From Micromonospora parva (lineage in GTDB: Bacteria; Actinomycetota; Actinomycetes; Mycobacteriales; Micromonosporaceae), in the NCBI RefSeq assembly GCF_000718515.1, contig NZ_JNZS01000025.1, positions 1-64,000 on the forward strand: DNA of 64,000 nucleotides, given 5' to 3'. The stretch's first letter is position 1, and each line of letters opens with the position of its first letter. Positions 54,351 to 63,457 of this stretch are shown piece by piece. The translations under genes were made by a program, and so were the position numbers. The notes beneath the pieces were generated by a model. It did not search any database, had not been told where the DNA came from, and saw only the letters and a program-made list of their open reading frames with translations.

Positions 54351-57300
54351 ATGGCGATGTTCCGCAGACTCCGCTCCACCTTCCTCACGCGGACCACCCG
54401 CGACGCCGACGCCCCCGCCACCGGTCGGGGGGCGGCGGTGCCGGCCGCGCGGACGGCCGAGGAGGTCGTCGCGACACCGAGCCTGGACCCGGCAGTGGTG
54501 CCCCGCTACTTCGGCCCCGTGCCGAACTTCGCGCACAGCCCTCGCCCGACCCGCGACCCCGACGGGCAGGTGACGGCCGGGACCGGGCTGCGCAAGTTCG
54601 TCGACCCGCTGCCCCTCCCCGGCCAGCCGGGCGGCGGCGACCTCGGCAGCCAACTGCCGGTCGCAGTGCCCGACACGATCAGCTATCCGGGCTGCGACTA
54701 CTACGAGATCGGCCTCCAGGAGTACGCGCAACGGCTGCACCGGGACCTGCCGGCCACCCGACTGCGCGGCTACCGGCAGCTCAACCTGGGCACCGACCCG
54801 GCCGGCCACAACACTGTGGTGCCACCGGAGCGACAGTGGCACCTCGGGCCGATGATCCTCGCCCGTCGGGGTCGACCGGTCCGGGTGAAGTTCATCAACC
54901 AACTCCCCACCGGCCGGGCCGGCGAGCTGTTCCTGCCGGTCGACGACACGATCGAGGGGGCCGGCCTCGGCCCGCTGGACGGCCCGGCGCCGTACCCGCA
55001 GAACCGGGCCGTGCTGCACCTGGCCGGGGCGCAGACCGGCTGGACCAGCGCGGGCAACCCGGGGCAGTGGATCACCCCGGCCGGGGAGATCACCCCGTAC
55101 CCGACCGGACCCGGGCTGGCCCACGTGCCGGACATGCCGGCGCCCGGCGCCGGGGCCACCACTCTCTACTTCCCGAACGAGCAGAGCGGCCGGCTGCTGT
55201 GGTTCCACGACAACACCCTCGGCCTGGCCCGGCTCACCGTCTACGGCGGACAGCTCGCGCTCTACCTGCTCACCGACCCGGCCGAGGACCAGCTCGTCGC
55301 CGACGCGGTGCTGCCGGCCGACCAGGTGCCCCTGGTGATCGAGGACAAGACGTTCGTCCCGGACGACGCCCAACTCGCCGCCGAGGACCCGACCTGGGAC
55401 CGGGAACGCTGGGGTGCCCGGGGCAGCCTCTGGCACCCGCACGTCTACCAACCCCGGCAGAACCCGTACCGATCCGGTGGACGCAACCGCACCGGCCGGT
55501 GGGACTACGGCCCCTGGACGAGCAACGCCGCAGCCCACGACACCCACCCCGACGGCTGGGTGCCGAATCCGTACCACGACCCGGTCGACGCCCCGGACGA
55601 GCCGCCGCTGAGCCCCGGCGTCCCGCACCCGTCGGCCGTCCCCGAGGCGTACGGCGACACGCCGCTGGTCAACGGCGTCGCCTACCCGTACCTGGAGGTG
55701 CAGCCGCGCGCGTACCGGTTCCGGATCCTCAACGCCTGCCTGGACCGCAGCCTCAACCTCCAGCTCTACCGCGCCCGCTCCGACGCGGCGATGTGGACGG
55801 CCGACGGCGCGCTCGCCGACCCCGACGCCGGCGAGGTGCCGATGGTGCCGGCCACGCGCGCGGCGGACCACCCGGCGGGCTGGCCGACCGACGGACGCGA
55901 CGGCGGTGTGCCCGACCCACGCGCCACCGGCCCGGAGTTCATCCAGATCGGCAACGAGGCCGGTCTCCTGCCGGCCCCGGTGGTGCTGCCGAACCGACCG
56001 ATCGGCTACCGGTACGACCGGCTCGACCCGACAGTGCTGAACGTCGACGGGCACACTCTGCTGCTCGCACCGGGTGAGCGGGCCGATGTGCTCGTCGACT
56101 TCTCCGCCGTACCACCGGGCAGCACGCTGATCCTGTACAACGACGCTCCGGCCCCACTGCCCGGCTTCGACAGCCGCTACGACCAGCACACCGGCGCCCC
56201 GGACCGCACCGCCGAGGGTGGCCCGCCCCCGACCGAACCGGGGTACGGCCCGAACACCCGCACCCTGCTCCAGTTCCGGGTGACCGGCACACCCGCGCCG
56301 CCGTACGACCTGGACCGGCTGCGCGACCGGCTGCCCGTGGCGTACGCGGCCAGCCAGCGCCCGCCGATCGTCCCGCAACCGGCGTACGACCCGCCGTTCG
56401 GCACCCGGACGACGACGCGGACGACGGTGCCGGTGCACGCCACCACTGTGACGTTCACGCCGACGGCGGGCACCGGCCCGGTGACAGTGCCGATCGCGGT
56501 GAAGGCCGCACAGCAGATCTTCGAGCCGGACCACGGCCGGCTTGCGGGTCGGCTCGGCGTGGGGCACCCGCACGCCGGGCCGCTCCACCCGACGACGCTG
56601 CCGCTCGGCGCGACCGACCCGGTCACCGAGGTGCTGTTCGCCACCGACACCGCCGTACCGGTGGGTGCCCCCACCGACGGCACGCAGCTCTGGCGGATCA
56701 GCGGCAACGTCCGGCAGACCGAGCCGGTGCAGGTCGACGGCTGCGACCTGCAGGTGATCAACCGGGTCGGCTGGGACGGCACGCTGCGCCTTCCGCACGA
56801 CACGGAGCTGGGTTGGAAGGGGATCGTCCGGGTCAACCCCCGGGAGGACGTGGTGGTGGCGCTGCGTCCGGTCGCGCCGGTGCTGCCGTTCAAGCTGGGC
56901 GACAGCCTCCGGCTGCTCGACCCCTGTCGCCCGGCCGGCGCGCGGGCCGGTTCGACGCCGGTCAGCCCGGCCGACGGGCGACCCGCCACTGTGGTCAACC
57001 AACTGGTCAACCTGGGCTGGGAGTACCGCTGGCACAGCCAGCTCGCCGGCCACCGCGACGGCGGGATGACCCGACCGCTGGTGCTGCGGGTGGCGCCGAA
57101 GGCGCCGACGGGCCTGACCGCCACCCCGGTGCCCGGGTCGGCCACCGCGCTACCCGCGATCGCGCTGGCCTGGACCAGCAACGGCGGGCGACCGGCCGCC
57201 ACCAGCCACCTGCTGCAACGCGCCACCGACGCGACCTTCGGCGGCGAGGTCACCACGATCACCGTCGCGGCCGCCGCCACCCGGTACACCGACGCGACGG

Positions 57301-57968
57301 TCACCCCGGGGGTGACGTACCACTACCGGATCCGGGCGGAGAACGCGGTCAGCTACTCGTCCTGGTCCAACGGGGTGCCCGCCTCGGTGCACCTGGCCGC
57401 GCCGAGCGCCCTGGTGGCGACGCTCCCGCCGGCGGCACCGCTGCGGGTGGCGCTGCGCTGGACGAACCGGTCGTTCGCCACCGGCATCGACGTGCAACGG
57501 GCCACCAACCCGACGTTCACCAGTGGCCCGGGCACCACGGCGATCGGGGTCGGTGACAACCACCTGGACCCGACAGTGGCACCGGACACCACGTACTACT
57601 ACCGGGTGCGGACCACCTATCTGGGTGCCGCCTCGGCGTGGTCGACGGTCGCCACGGTGACCTCACCACCCCCGCCGGGCGTCCCGAGCGGGGTGAGCGC
57701 CACCGCCACCGCGCCGGGGCCGGACACCGCGACGGTGATCCTGGCGTGGGCGGCCAGCACCCCCGGCGGCCCGGGGTCCGGGTTCACCGTGCAGCGGGCC
57801 CTCGACCCGACCTTCGAGCAGGAGCTGGCCACTTTCACGGTGACCGGCCGCGGCTTCACCAACACGGGGCTGGCCCGGGGGGTGACCTACCACTACCGGA
57901 TCCGGTCGTTCAACGTCGTTGGCACCTCGGCGTACACCGGGCCGGTCCTGGTGACGACCCCACCGTGA
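54351..57968 (+). CDS. Multicopper-oxidase-fold protein with degenerate ligands and FN3 repeats
   Basis: 1205 aa. About 1-890 resembles a three-cupredoxin multicopper oxidase of the CotA/bilirubin-oxidase type. The canonical WYHDH is WFHDN, and the HCHxxxHE segment is WHSQLAGHRD, with Ser for the type-1 Cys. The HPxHxH stretch appears as TEPVQVDGCDLQ, so most copper ligands seem lost. The C-terminal 310 residues are three fibronectin type III repeats (each with a TYHYRIR or TYYYRVR strand). No signal peptide is evident. ATG 54351 follows GGGGAG. Single gene. Catalysis as an oxidase is doubtful; a binding or structural role is inferred. Confidence 0.75.
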   Translation: MAMFRRLRSTFLTRTTRDADAPATGRGAAVPAARTAEEVVATPSLDPAVVPRYFGPVPNFAHSPRPTRDPDGQVTAGTGLRKFVDPLPLPGQPGGGDLGSQLPVAVPDTISYPGCDYYEIGLQEYAQRLHRDLPATRLRGYRQLNLGTDPAGHNTVVPPERQWHLGPMILARRGRPVRVKFINQLPTGRAGELFLPVDDTIEGAGLGPLDGPAPYPQNRAVLHLAGAQTGWTSAGNPGQWITPAGEITPYPTGPGLAHVPDMPAPGAGATTLYFPNEQSGRLLWFHDNTLGLARLTVYGGQLALYLLTDPAEDQLVADAVLPADQVPLVIEDKTFVPDDAQLAAEDPTWDRERWGARGSLWHPHVYQPRQNPYRSGGRNRTGRWDYGPWTSNAAAHDTHPDGWVPNPYHDPVDAPDEPPLSPGVPHPSAVPEAYGDTPLVNGVAYPYLEVQPRAYRFRILNACLDRSLNLQLYRARSDAAMWTADGALADPDAGEVPMVPATRAADHPAGWPTDGRDGGVPDPRATGPEFIQIGNEAGLLPAPVVLPNRPIGYRYDRLDPTVLNVDGHTLLLAPGERADVLVDFSAVPPGSTLILYNDAPAPLPGFDSRYDQHTGAPDRTAEGGPPPTEPGYGPNTRTLLQFRVTGTPAPPYDLDRLRDRLPVAYAASQRPPIVPQPAYDPPFGTRTTTRTTVPVHATTVTFTPTAGTGPVTVPIAVKAAQQIFEPDHGRLAGRLGVGHPHAGPLHPTTLPLGATDPVTEVLFATDTAVPVGAPTDGTQLWRISGNVRQTEPVQVDGCDLQVINRVGWDGTLRLPHDTELGWKGIVRVNPREDVVVALRPVAPVLPFKLGDSLRLLDPCRPAGARAGSTPVSPADGRPATVVNQLVNLGWEYRWHSQLAGHRDGGMTRPLVLRVAPKAPTGLTATPVPGSATALPAIALAWTSNGGRPAATSHLLQRATDATFGGEVTTITVAAAATRYTDATVTPGVTYHYRIRAENAVSYSSWSNGVPASVHLAAPSALVATLPPAAPLRVALRWTNRSFATGIDVQRATNPTFTSGPGTTAIGVGDNHLDPTVAPDTTYYYRVRTTYLGAASAWSTVATVTSPPPPGVPSGVSATATAPGPDTATVILAWAASTPGGPGSGFTVQRALDPTFEQELATFTVTGRGFTNTGLARGVTYHYRIRSFNVVGTSAYTGPVLVTTPP

Positions 57969-57996
57969 CGGGCCCGCGCTCCGGGGGTGTGTGCGG

Positions 57997-58782
57997 TCAG
58001 CGCGTCGGCGCGCGCAGCGGGGTGCCGACGGCGCGCAGCTCGGCGAGCGCCCCGGCGACCCCGTGCAGCAGGTCGGTCGCCTCGGTGAGCCGGTCGGCGG
58101 CCGGGTGGGCGCTCTCCGGTCGGGCGTCCTCGGCCAGATAGCCGGCGGCGGCGACCACCAGCCGTTCGTACGCCGCCACCCCGGCCTCCAGTTGCGCGGT
58201 CAGCGCGGCGTGCGCCTCGGCCAGCGGCGGCCGGGCGTCGGCCGGGGCCAGCCGCAGCGCGCGTTCGACGCTGGCCACCCGGGTGGCCAGGTCGCGCAGC
58301 GAACGGTCGGCGGCGGCTGCCTCCAGCACCGCCGGCTCGGCCAGCCCGGTGAGCCGGGGGGCCATCCCGGCCAGGGTGAGCGCCGCCCGGTCCAGGCGGA
58401 CCCACTGTTCCCCGGCTCCGGTGCCACGCAGTGCGATCCGGGAACGGACCCGGCGCACCTCGGCCAGCACGCCCGCGCCGACCGGCAGCCGCTCGACGGC
58501 GGCGACCAGCCGGGCCCGCGAGCGGGCCGCCGCCTCGGCCGGGTCGAGCGCCGGGGGTGCCGGCTGGGCGGCCAGGGCGCGCACGTCGATCCACCGCCAG
58601 GCGGCGAGCGCCACCGCACTGCCCGCGGCGCCGGCCCAGGCCGCGTCGGGCAGACCAAGCCCGGCGTACGGGGTCAGCACCACCGCCGCGCCGCCGAGCC
58701 CACCGGCCAGCACGCTCCACCGTCGGGCCGACCGGCGAAGCCGACCCAGCCTGCGGAAGTACCGGGTCCGCTCGTCTGCCAC
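57997..58782 (-). CDS. pspM: PspM-like phage-shock membrane protein
   Basis: 261 aa. A basic N-terminus, two membrane helices (VLAGGLGGAAVVLTPYAGL and AWAGAAGSAVALAAW) and a long helical cytoplasmic tail. It sits 22 nt after pspA, as does PspM (Rv2743c type) in mycobacteria, where it helps recruit PspA to the membrane. GTG 58782 has GAGGAGG 5 nt upstream. Assigned by position and topology; sequence similarity alone would be weak. Confidence 0.75.
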   Translation of the reverse strand: MADERTRYFRRLGRLRRSARRWSVLAGGLGGAAVVLTPYAGLGLPDAAWAGAAGSAVALAAWRWIDVRALAAQPAPPALDPAEAAARSRARLVAAVERLPVGAGVLAEVRRVRSRIALRGTGAGEQWVRLDRAALTLAGMAPRLTGLAEPAVLEAAAADRSLRDLATRVASVERALRLAPADARPPLAEAHAALTAQLEAGVAAYERLVVAAAGYLAEDARPESAHPAADRLTEATDLLHGVAGALAELRAVGTPLRAPTR

Positions 58783-58804
58783 AGTGCCTCCTCGGTCCGG
58801 TCGT

Positions 58805-59677
58805 TCAGCCGGCGGCGGTGGGGTCGCCGGTGCCCCGTTCGCGGGCCATGCTGGCGCGCAGTTCGTCCAGTCGGGCGGCGGCGGTCGGGTCGTTGGCCGG
58901 GCCGGTCTTCTCGGCCTGCGGTACGGCCGGTCGCTGGGTCGCGCCGCCGAGCTGCTCCCCCGCCATGCTGGACCGGATCTGCTCCAGCCGGGCGGACCCG
59001 GCCGAGTCGATGGTGGCCTTCTGAATCTCCAACATACGGCCCTCGACGGAGTTGCCGGCCAGTTCGGCGCGGCCCATCGCGTTGGCGTACCGCCGCTCGA
59101 TGCGGTCGCGCACCTCGTCCAGCGACGGGGTGGTGCCCGGCGCGGTCAGCGACGACATCGATTCCAGCGAGCGGGCCACCGTCTCCTGCATCTTGGCCTG
59201 CTCCAGCTGGCTGAGCAGCTTGGTGCGCTCGGCGATCTTCTGCTGGAGGATCATCGAGTTGTTCTCGACCGCCCGGCGGGCCTGCGCGGCGGCGCCCAGC
59301 GCCTGGTCATGCAGGGTCTTCAGGTCCTCGGTGGCCTGCTCGGCGGAGACGAGCTGGCTGGCCAGCGTCTGCGCGGACTGCTCGAAGCGCACCGCCTCGG
59401 CCTCGTCGCCCTTGGCCCGGGCCTGGTCGGACAGCACCAGGGCCTGCCGGGCGTTGCCCTGCAACCGCTCGACCTCGGACATCTGCCGGGACAGCTTCAT
59501 CTCCAGCTGCCGCTGGTTGCCGATCACCGCGGCGGCCTGCTGGACCAGCGCCTGGTGCTGCCGCTGGGCATCCTCGATGGCCTGCTGGATCTGCACCTTG
59601 GGATCGGCGTGCTCGTCGATCTTCGCACCGAAGAGCGCCATCAGGTAGTTCCAACCCTTGACGAACGGGTTCGCCAT
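58805..59677 (-). CDS. pspA: PspA/IM30 family envelope-stress protein
   Basis: 290 aa. An amphipathic N-terminal helix ([19 protein letters not shown]) leads into a coiled coil of about 200 residues typical of ESCRT-III-like PspA. The C-terminal extension carries the same motif twice, [15 protein letters not shown] (228-242) and [15 protein letters not shown] (267-281), joined by a Pro/Gly linker. It maintains the membrane under stress. Preceded by clgR and followed by pspM. Confidence 0.93.
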   Translation of the reverse strand: MANPFVKGWNYLMALFGAKIDEHADPKVQIQQAIEDAQRQHQALVQQAAAVIGNQRQLEMKLSRQMSEVERLQGNARQALVLSDQARAKGDEAEAVRFEQSAQTLASQLVSAEQATEDLKTLHDQALGAAAQARRAVENNSMILQQKIAERTKLLSQLEQAKMQETVARSLESMSSLTAPGTTPSLDEVRDRIERRYANAMGRAELAGNSVEGRMLEIQKATIDSAGSARLEQIRSSMAGEQLGGATQRPAVPQAEKTGPANDPTAAARLDELRASMARERGTGDPTAAG

Positions 59678-59873
59678 CTCCGTGGTATCCCCTCAGTAGC
59701 GTCGCTCCACCACGGCCGGGCCGGCTGAACCGACCGACCGTCACCGGCCGGTCTCCATCGTCCCAGCAGAACGCCAACGAGGCATCCGTACCGGGCGGTC
59801 GACAGCACCGGCGGCTCCTGCGAGCAACCCTACGCGGCCGGGGCCACCTCGCCCACGGTCAGCCGGATCGGCG

Positions 59874-60308
59874 TCAGGCGGCGCAGACCACGTCCCGGTC
59901 GCGCTCGGTCGGGCGGACCCGGGTGCTGCGCAGGGTGGCCTTGAGCGGCGAGTCCTGGCGGACCGAGACGGCGACCTTGCCGTCGGAGGTGACCCGACGG
60001 ACCCCCCGGTTGGTGCTCTTGGGCTCGGCGGCGGCCGGCTCGTCCGGCATCGAGACGAGCACCTCGGGCATCTGCTCGGCGAGCGCCACGGTGTCGCTCA
60101 CCTCACGCAGCAGCTCGGACAGGCGGGCACCGAGGGCGTCACAGATCGCGGCGAGCAGCTCGCTGGACGGCTCCTTGTGCCCCCGTTCGATCTCGGAGAG
60201 GTAGCCGAGGCTGACGTTGGCGGCGGTGGAGACCTCACGCAGCGTGCGCTGCTGGCCCTGCCGGCGCGCTCGCAGTGCGTCACCGATCACCCGGCGTAGC
60301 AGGATCAT
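59874..60308 (-). CDS. clgR: XRE-family regulator ClgR
   Basis: 144 aa. The HTH occupies about 8-65 ([39 protein letters not shown]). The protein ends in VVCAA; in mycobacteria and Streptomyces the C-terminal AA-type tail of ClgR makes it a ClpP substrate. ClgR activates clp protease, pspA and related stress genes. ATG 60308 with GGAGG just upstream. It lies upstream of pspA-pspM in the same direction with a 196-nt gap that can hold an autoregulated promoter. Confidence 0.92.
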   Translation of the reverse strand: MILLRRVIGDALRARRQGQQRTLREVSTAANVSLGYLSEIERGHKEPSSELLAAICDALGARLSELLREVSDTVALAEQMPEVLVSMPDEPAAAEPKSTNRGVRRVTSDGKVAVSVRQDSPLKATLRSTRVRPTERDRDVVCAA

Positions 60309-60515
60309 CGCACCTCCCCCAGAGGGATTCCTCGCGCCCGGCGCTGGGCAGCCGGTCGCGGCGGACCACGCCGACCCCGAACGTCGGAGCCTTCCCGCAA
60401 CCGTACCCGTTGCGGGCCCGGGCGACATCCCGCCCCGCCCGTCGGTTCGCCGGGGCGGGCCTGCCGGGGCGGTCCGAACCCGCCCCGGGCGGCGTTCACC
60501 GTGTCGCGGCGAAGT

Positions 60516-61046
60516 TCACCGTGTCGCGGCGACCAGCCGCTCGGTGAGCAGCCGCAGCGCCTCGACCACCGCCGCCGCCCGGACGTGGTCGCGCCCGCCG
60601 TCCAGGTCGAGCTGGCGGACCTCACCGCCGTTCGGGCCGGCGACCGCCACGTAGACCAGGCCCACCGGCTTGCCGTCCTGCGGTTCGGGACCGGCGACCC
60701 CGGTGGTGGCCAGTCCCCAGTCCGCACCGCACCGCTGTCGGCCGCCCTCGGCGAGCGCCGCCGCCACCTCCGGGTCCACCGGCCCTCGCTCGGCGAGCAG
60801 GTCGGCGGGGACGCCAGCCAGTGTCGCCTTCAACTCGGTGGCGTAGACCACGAGGCCACCCTGGTAGACCCCGCTGACCCCGGCGATGTTCACGATCGAG
60901 GCGGCCAGCGACCCGCCCGTGAGGGATTCGACGGTGGCGAGCGTCTCGTGCCGCTCGGACAACCGGTGCACCACCGCGGCCGCCGCGCTGCCCACCTCGG
61001 CACCGTCCACCTCGGCACCACTCACCCCAGCGCTGTTCACCGCCAC
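60516..61046 (-). CDS. cinA: CinA C-terminal-domain amidase (PncC type)
   Basis: About 176 aa, only the C-terminal CinA domain (LATVESLTGGSLAASIVNIAGVSGVYQGGLVVYAT, then GLATTGVAGPEPQDGKPVGLVYVA). This is a nicotinamide-nucleotide deamidase of the pyridine nucleotide salvage cycle. The start is not certain (GTG 61046 or GTG 61040). The N-terminus contains two copies of a GCCGAGGTGGAC-like repeat encoding GAEVDGAEVG. It follows pgsA after palindrome C. Confidence 0.88.
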   Translation of the reverse strand: MAVNSAGVSGAEVDGAEVGSAAAAVVHRLSERHETLATVESLTGGSLAASIVNIAGVSGVYQGGLVVYATELKATLAGVPADLLAERGPVDPEVAAALAEGGRQRCGADWGLATTGVAGPEPQDGKPVGLVYVAVAGPNGGEVRQLDLDGGRDHVRAAAVVEALRLLTERLVAATR

Positions 61047-61115
61047 CCCGCCCTCACCCCTCGCCGCATCCCCCAGTCCTTCCCCACCCACCGATCCCCA
61101 ACCCCAACCCCATCG

Positions 61116-61178
61116 CGTCGATCATGAAGTTATTGCCACGACACACCGCCTCGGATGGCAACAACTTCATGGTCAACG
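61116..61178. repeat. Intergenic palindrome, family C
   Basis: Arms of 23 bp at 61116-61138 (starting CGTCGATCATGAAG) and 61156-61178 match at 20 of 23 positions around a 17-nt centre. It lies 13 nt beyond the pgsA stop (61192). The outer CGTTGA(T/C)CA terminus and the 23-bp arm length are shared with family B. Confidence 0.8.
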
Positions 61179-61201
61179 GGGGTGGGGTGGGTTACCGGGG
61201 G
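61177..61201 (+). repeat. G-quadruplex-like tract
   Basis: G5-T-G4-T-G3-TTACC-G5 on the + strand adjoins palindrome C and covers the pgsA stop codon. Confidence 0.5.
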
Positions 61202-61863
61202 CGGCGCAGGCGGAGGGCCTGGGCTATGTAGTCGAAGCCGGTGGCCACCGTGACCAGGACGGCGGCGGCCATGATCCACGGCCCGACGGCGGCGAGCGCG
61301 GCCGGCATCGGCCACAGGTACCAGGCGATGGCCAGGATCTGGAGCGCCGTCTTGACCTTGCCGCCTCGGCTGGCGGCGATCACACCGTGCCGGATCACCC
61401 AGAACCGCAACCCGGTGATGCCCAGCTCGCGGACGAGGATCAGCGCGGTCACCCACCAGGGCAGCTGGTCGTACCAGGAGAGCAGCACCAGCGCCGCACC
61501 GGTGAGCGCCTTGTCGGCGATCGGGTCGGCCACCTTGCCGACCGAGGTGACCAGCCCGAAGCGGCGGGCGATCCAGCCGTCCACGAGGTCGGTCGCCGAG
61601 GCCACGGCGAAGATCAGGCAGGCCGCCATCCGCCACCCGGCGTGGGTCATCCCGGACATGATCACCGAGGCGGCGAAGACCGGCACCAGCACCAGCCGCA
61701 GGGCGGTCAGCGCGTTGGCGGCGTTGACGACGGGGACCACGGCCACCACCCGGCCGGGCGTCGACTCCGTCGCCCCGGTCACCGCCGCACCCCGCTCGGG
61801 TCGCCGTGGCGTTCCCGGTACCGCACCACGTGGCTCCCCCGCTCCGCTCGGGCCCGCCGTCAC
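61192..61863 (-). CDS. pgsA: CDP-diacylglycerol-glycerol-3-phosphate phosphatidyltransferase
   Basis: 223 aa. The CDP-alcohol phosphotransferase motif [24 protein letters not shown] fits D-G-x2-A-R-x8-G-x3-D-x3-D exactly; at least five membrane segments. Makes phosphatidylglycerol phosphate. About 40 N-terminal residues precede the first helix ([22 protein letters not shown]). GTG 61863 overlaps the rimO stop by 4 nt (GTGA), so the two are coupled. Confidence 0.92.
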   Translation of the reverse strand: MTAGPSGAGEPRGAVPGTPRRPERGAAVTGATESTPGRVVAVVPVVNAANALTALRLVLVPVFAASVIMSGMTHAGWRMAACLIFAVASATDLVDGWIARRFGLVTSVGKVADPIADKALTGAALVLLSWYDQLPWWVTALILVRELGITGLRFWVIRHGVIAASRGGKVKTALQILAIAWYLWPMPAALAAVGPWIMAAAVLVTVATGFDYIAQALRLRRPR

Positions 61864-63368
61864 CGTGCCGCGCCGGGCGCCGCCGAGATCATCTCATCCG
61901 GCACGGCGAGCAGGTCCACCCCTTCGGTGCCGGTCACCGTTGCGCGCACCAGGTCACCCGGGCGCAGCGCGGAAAGGTCGACCCCACCCTCGGCCGGGGC
62001 GACCAGGGTGGTGGAGCCGTCCACCTCCGGCGCCTGGTGCGCCGCCCGGCCCTCCACCACGCCGTCCTCGATCGTGTCGACCAGCACCTCGACCGTCGAG
62101 CCGAGGCGGTCCTCGGCCCGCTGCGAGCAGAGCTCGTCGGCGAGCGCGCTGAGCCGGTCGTACCGTCGCTTGATCGTGGCGGCGGAGACCTTGCCGGGCA
62201 GGCCGGCGGCCTCGGTGCCGTCCTCGTCGCTGTAGTCGAACATGCCGATCGCGTCCAGCCGGGCCTCGGTCAGGAACCGGACCAGCTCGTCGACGTCGGC
62301 GCGGGTCTCGCCGGGGAAACCGACGATGAAGTTGCTCCGGGCGCCCGCGTCCGGGGCCAGCGCACGGGCACCGGCCAACAGCTCCAGGAACCGGTCGGTG
62401 GAGCCGAAACGCCGCATCCGGCGCAGCACCGGCTCGCTGGAGTGCTGGAACGACAGGTCGAAGTACGGTGCCACGCCCGGGGTCGTGGCGATCGCCTCGA
62501 CCAGCCCCGGCCGGGTCTCGGCCGGCTGGAGGTAGCTCGCCCGCACCCGGACGATGCCGGTCACCGCGGCGAGCTGCGGCAGCAGCTTCTCCAGGGCGCG
62601 CGGGTCACCCAGGTCCTTGCCGTACGAGGTGGAGTTCTCGCTGACCAGCACCAGCTCCCGCACCCCGGACTTGGCCAGCCACTCCGCCTCGGCGAGCAGC
62701 TCGTCCGGGGTACGCGAGACGAACGCCCCCCGGAAGGCCGGGATGGCGCAGAACGCGCAGCGGCGGTCGCAGCCGCTGGCCAACTTCAGCGAGGCCACCG
62801 GGCCGGTGTCGAGCCGTCGGCGCAGCACCTGGCGCAGGTGCGCCGGCGTGTGCTCGTCGGTGTCGGTGGGAGTGCGGGTCACGGTGCCGTGGCCGGGCAG
62901 CGACACCCCGCTGTCGCGGCGGCGCACCGGAGTCAGCGGCAGCAGCTCCCGCCGGTCGCGCGGGGTGTGCGCGCTGATCTGCTCGCCGGCGACGACGGCG
63001 TTGAGCCGGGCGGCGATGTCCGGGTAGTCGTCGAAGCTCAGCACCGCCTGCGCCTCGGGGAGGCTGTCGGCAAGCTCCTTGCCGTACCGCTCGGCCATGC
63101 AGCCCGCGGCGACCACCTTGGCGCCCGTCCCGGCGGCGGCGAGCAGGGTCTGGATGGAGTCCTGCTTGGCCTTCTCCACGAAACCGCAGGTGTTGACGAC
63201 CACCACGTCGGCGCCCTCGCCGTCGGTGCTCACCTGCCAGCCGTCGGCGTGCAGGCGGGCGGCCAGCTCCTCCGAGTCGACCTCGTTGCGGGCACAGCCC
63301 AGGGTCAGCAGGGCGACACGACGGCCCTCGGCGTGGTCAGCGGGCGAAGGAGAGGTGGCAGACACCAT
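61860..63368 (-). CDS. rimO: Ribosomal protein S12 methylthiotransferase RimO
   Basis: 502 aa. MTTase domain cysteines C25 ([11 protein letters not shown]), C61 (VNTCGF), C90 (AAGCMAE); radical [11 protein letters not shown] (C200, C204, C207); C-terminal TRAM. The [10 protein letters not shown] and LASGCDRRC motifs identify RimO, which methylthiolates the Asp of S12. A Pro/Thr-rich insert (about 150-190) is typical of actinobacteria. Start ATG 63368 or GTG 63365; the open frame continues upstream but is not conserved. Confidence 0.94.
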   Translation of the reverse strand: MVSATSPSPADHAEGRRVALLTLGCARNEVDSEELAARLHADGWQVSTDGEGADVVVVNTCGFVEKAKQDSIQTLLAAAGTGAKVVAAGCMAERYGKELADSLPEAQAVLSFDDYPDIAARLNAVVAGEQISAHTPRDRRELLPLTPVRRRDSGVSLPGHGTVTRTPTDTDEHTPAHLRQVLRRRLDTGPVASLKLASGCDRRCAFCAIPAFRGAFVSRTPDELLAEAEWLAKSGVRELVLVSENSTSYGKDLGDPRALEKLLPQLAAVTGIVRVRASYLQPAETRPGLVEAIATTPGVAPYFDLSFQHSSEPVLRRMRRFGSTDRFLELLAGARALAPDAGARSNFIVGFPGETRADVDELVRFLTEARLDAIGMFDYSDEDGTEAAGLPGKVSAATIKRRYDRLSALADELCSQRAEDRLGSTVEVLVDTIEDGVVEGRAAHQAPEVDGSTTLVAPAEGGVDLSALRPGDLVRATVTGTEGVDLLAVPDEMISAAPGAAR

Positions 63369-63457
63369 CCGAGGGTACCGGGCCGGCCCGGTGAGCCCAC
63401 GCACGCGGGCTGCGGAGACGGTCGACACAATGTCGGCCGGCAGCCGTCCGGGCCCGG

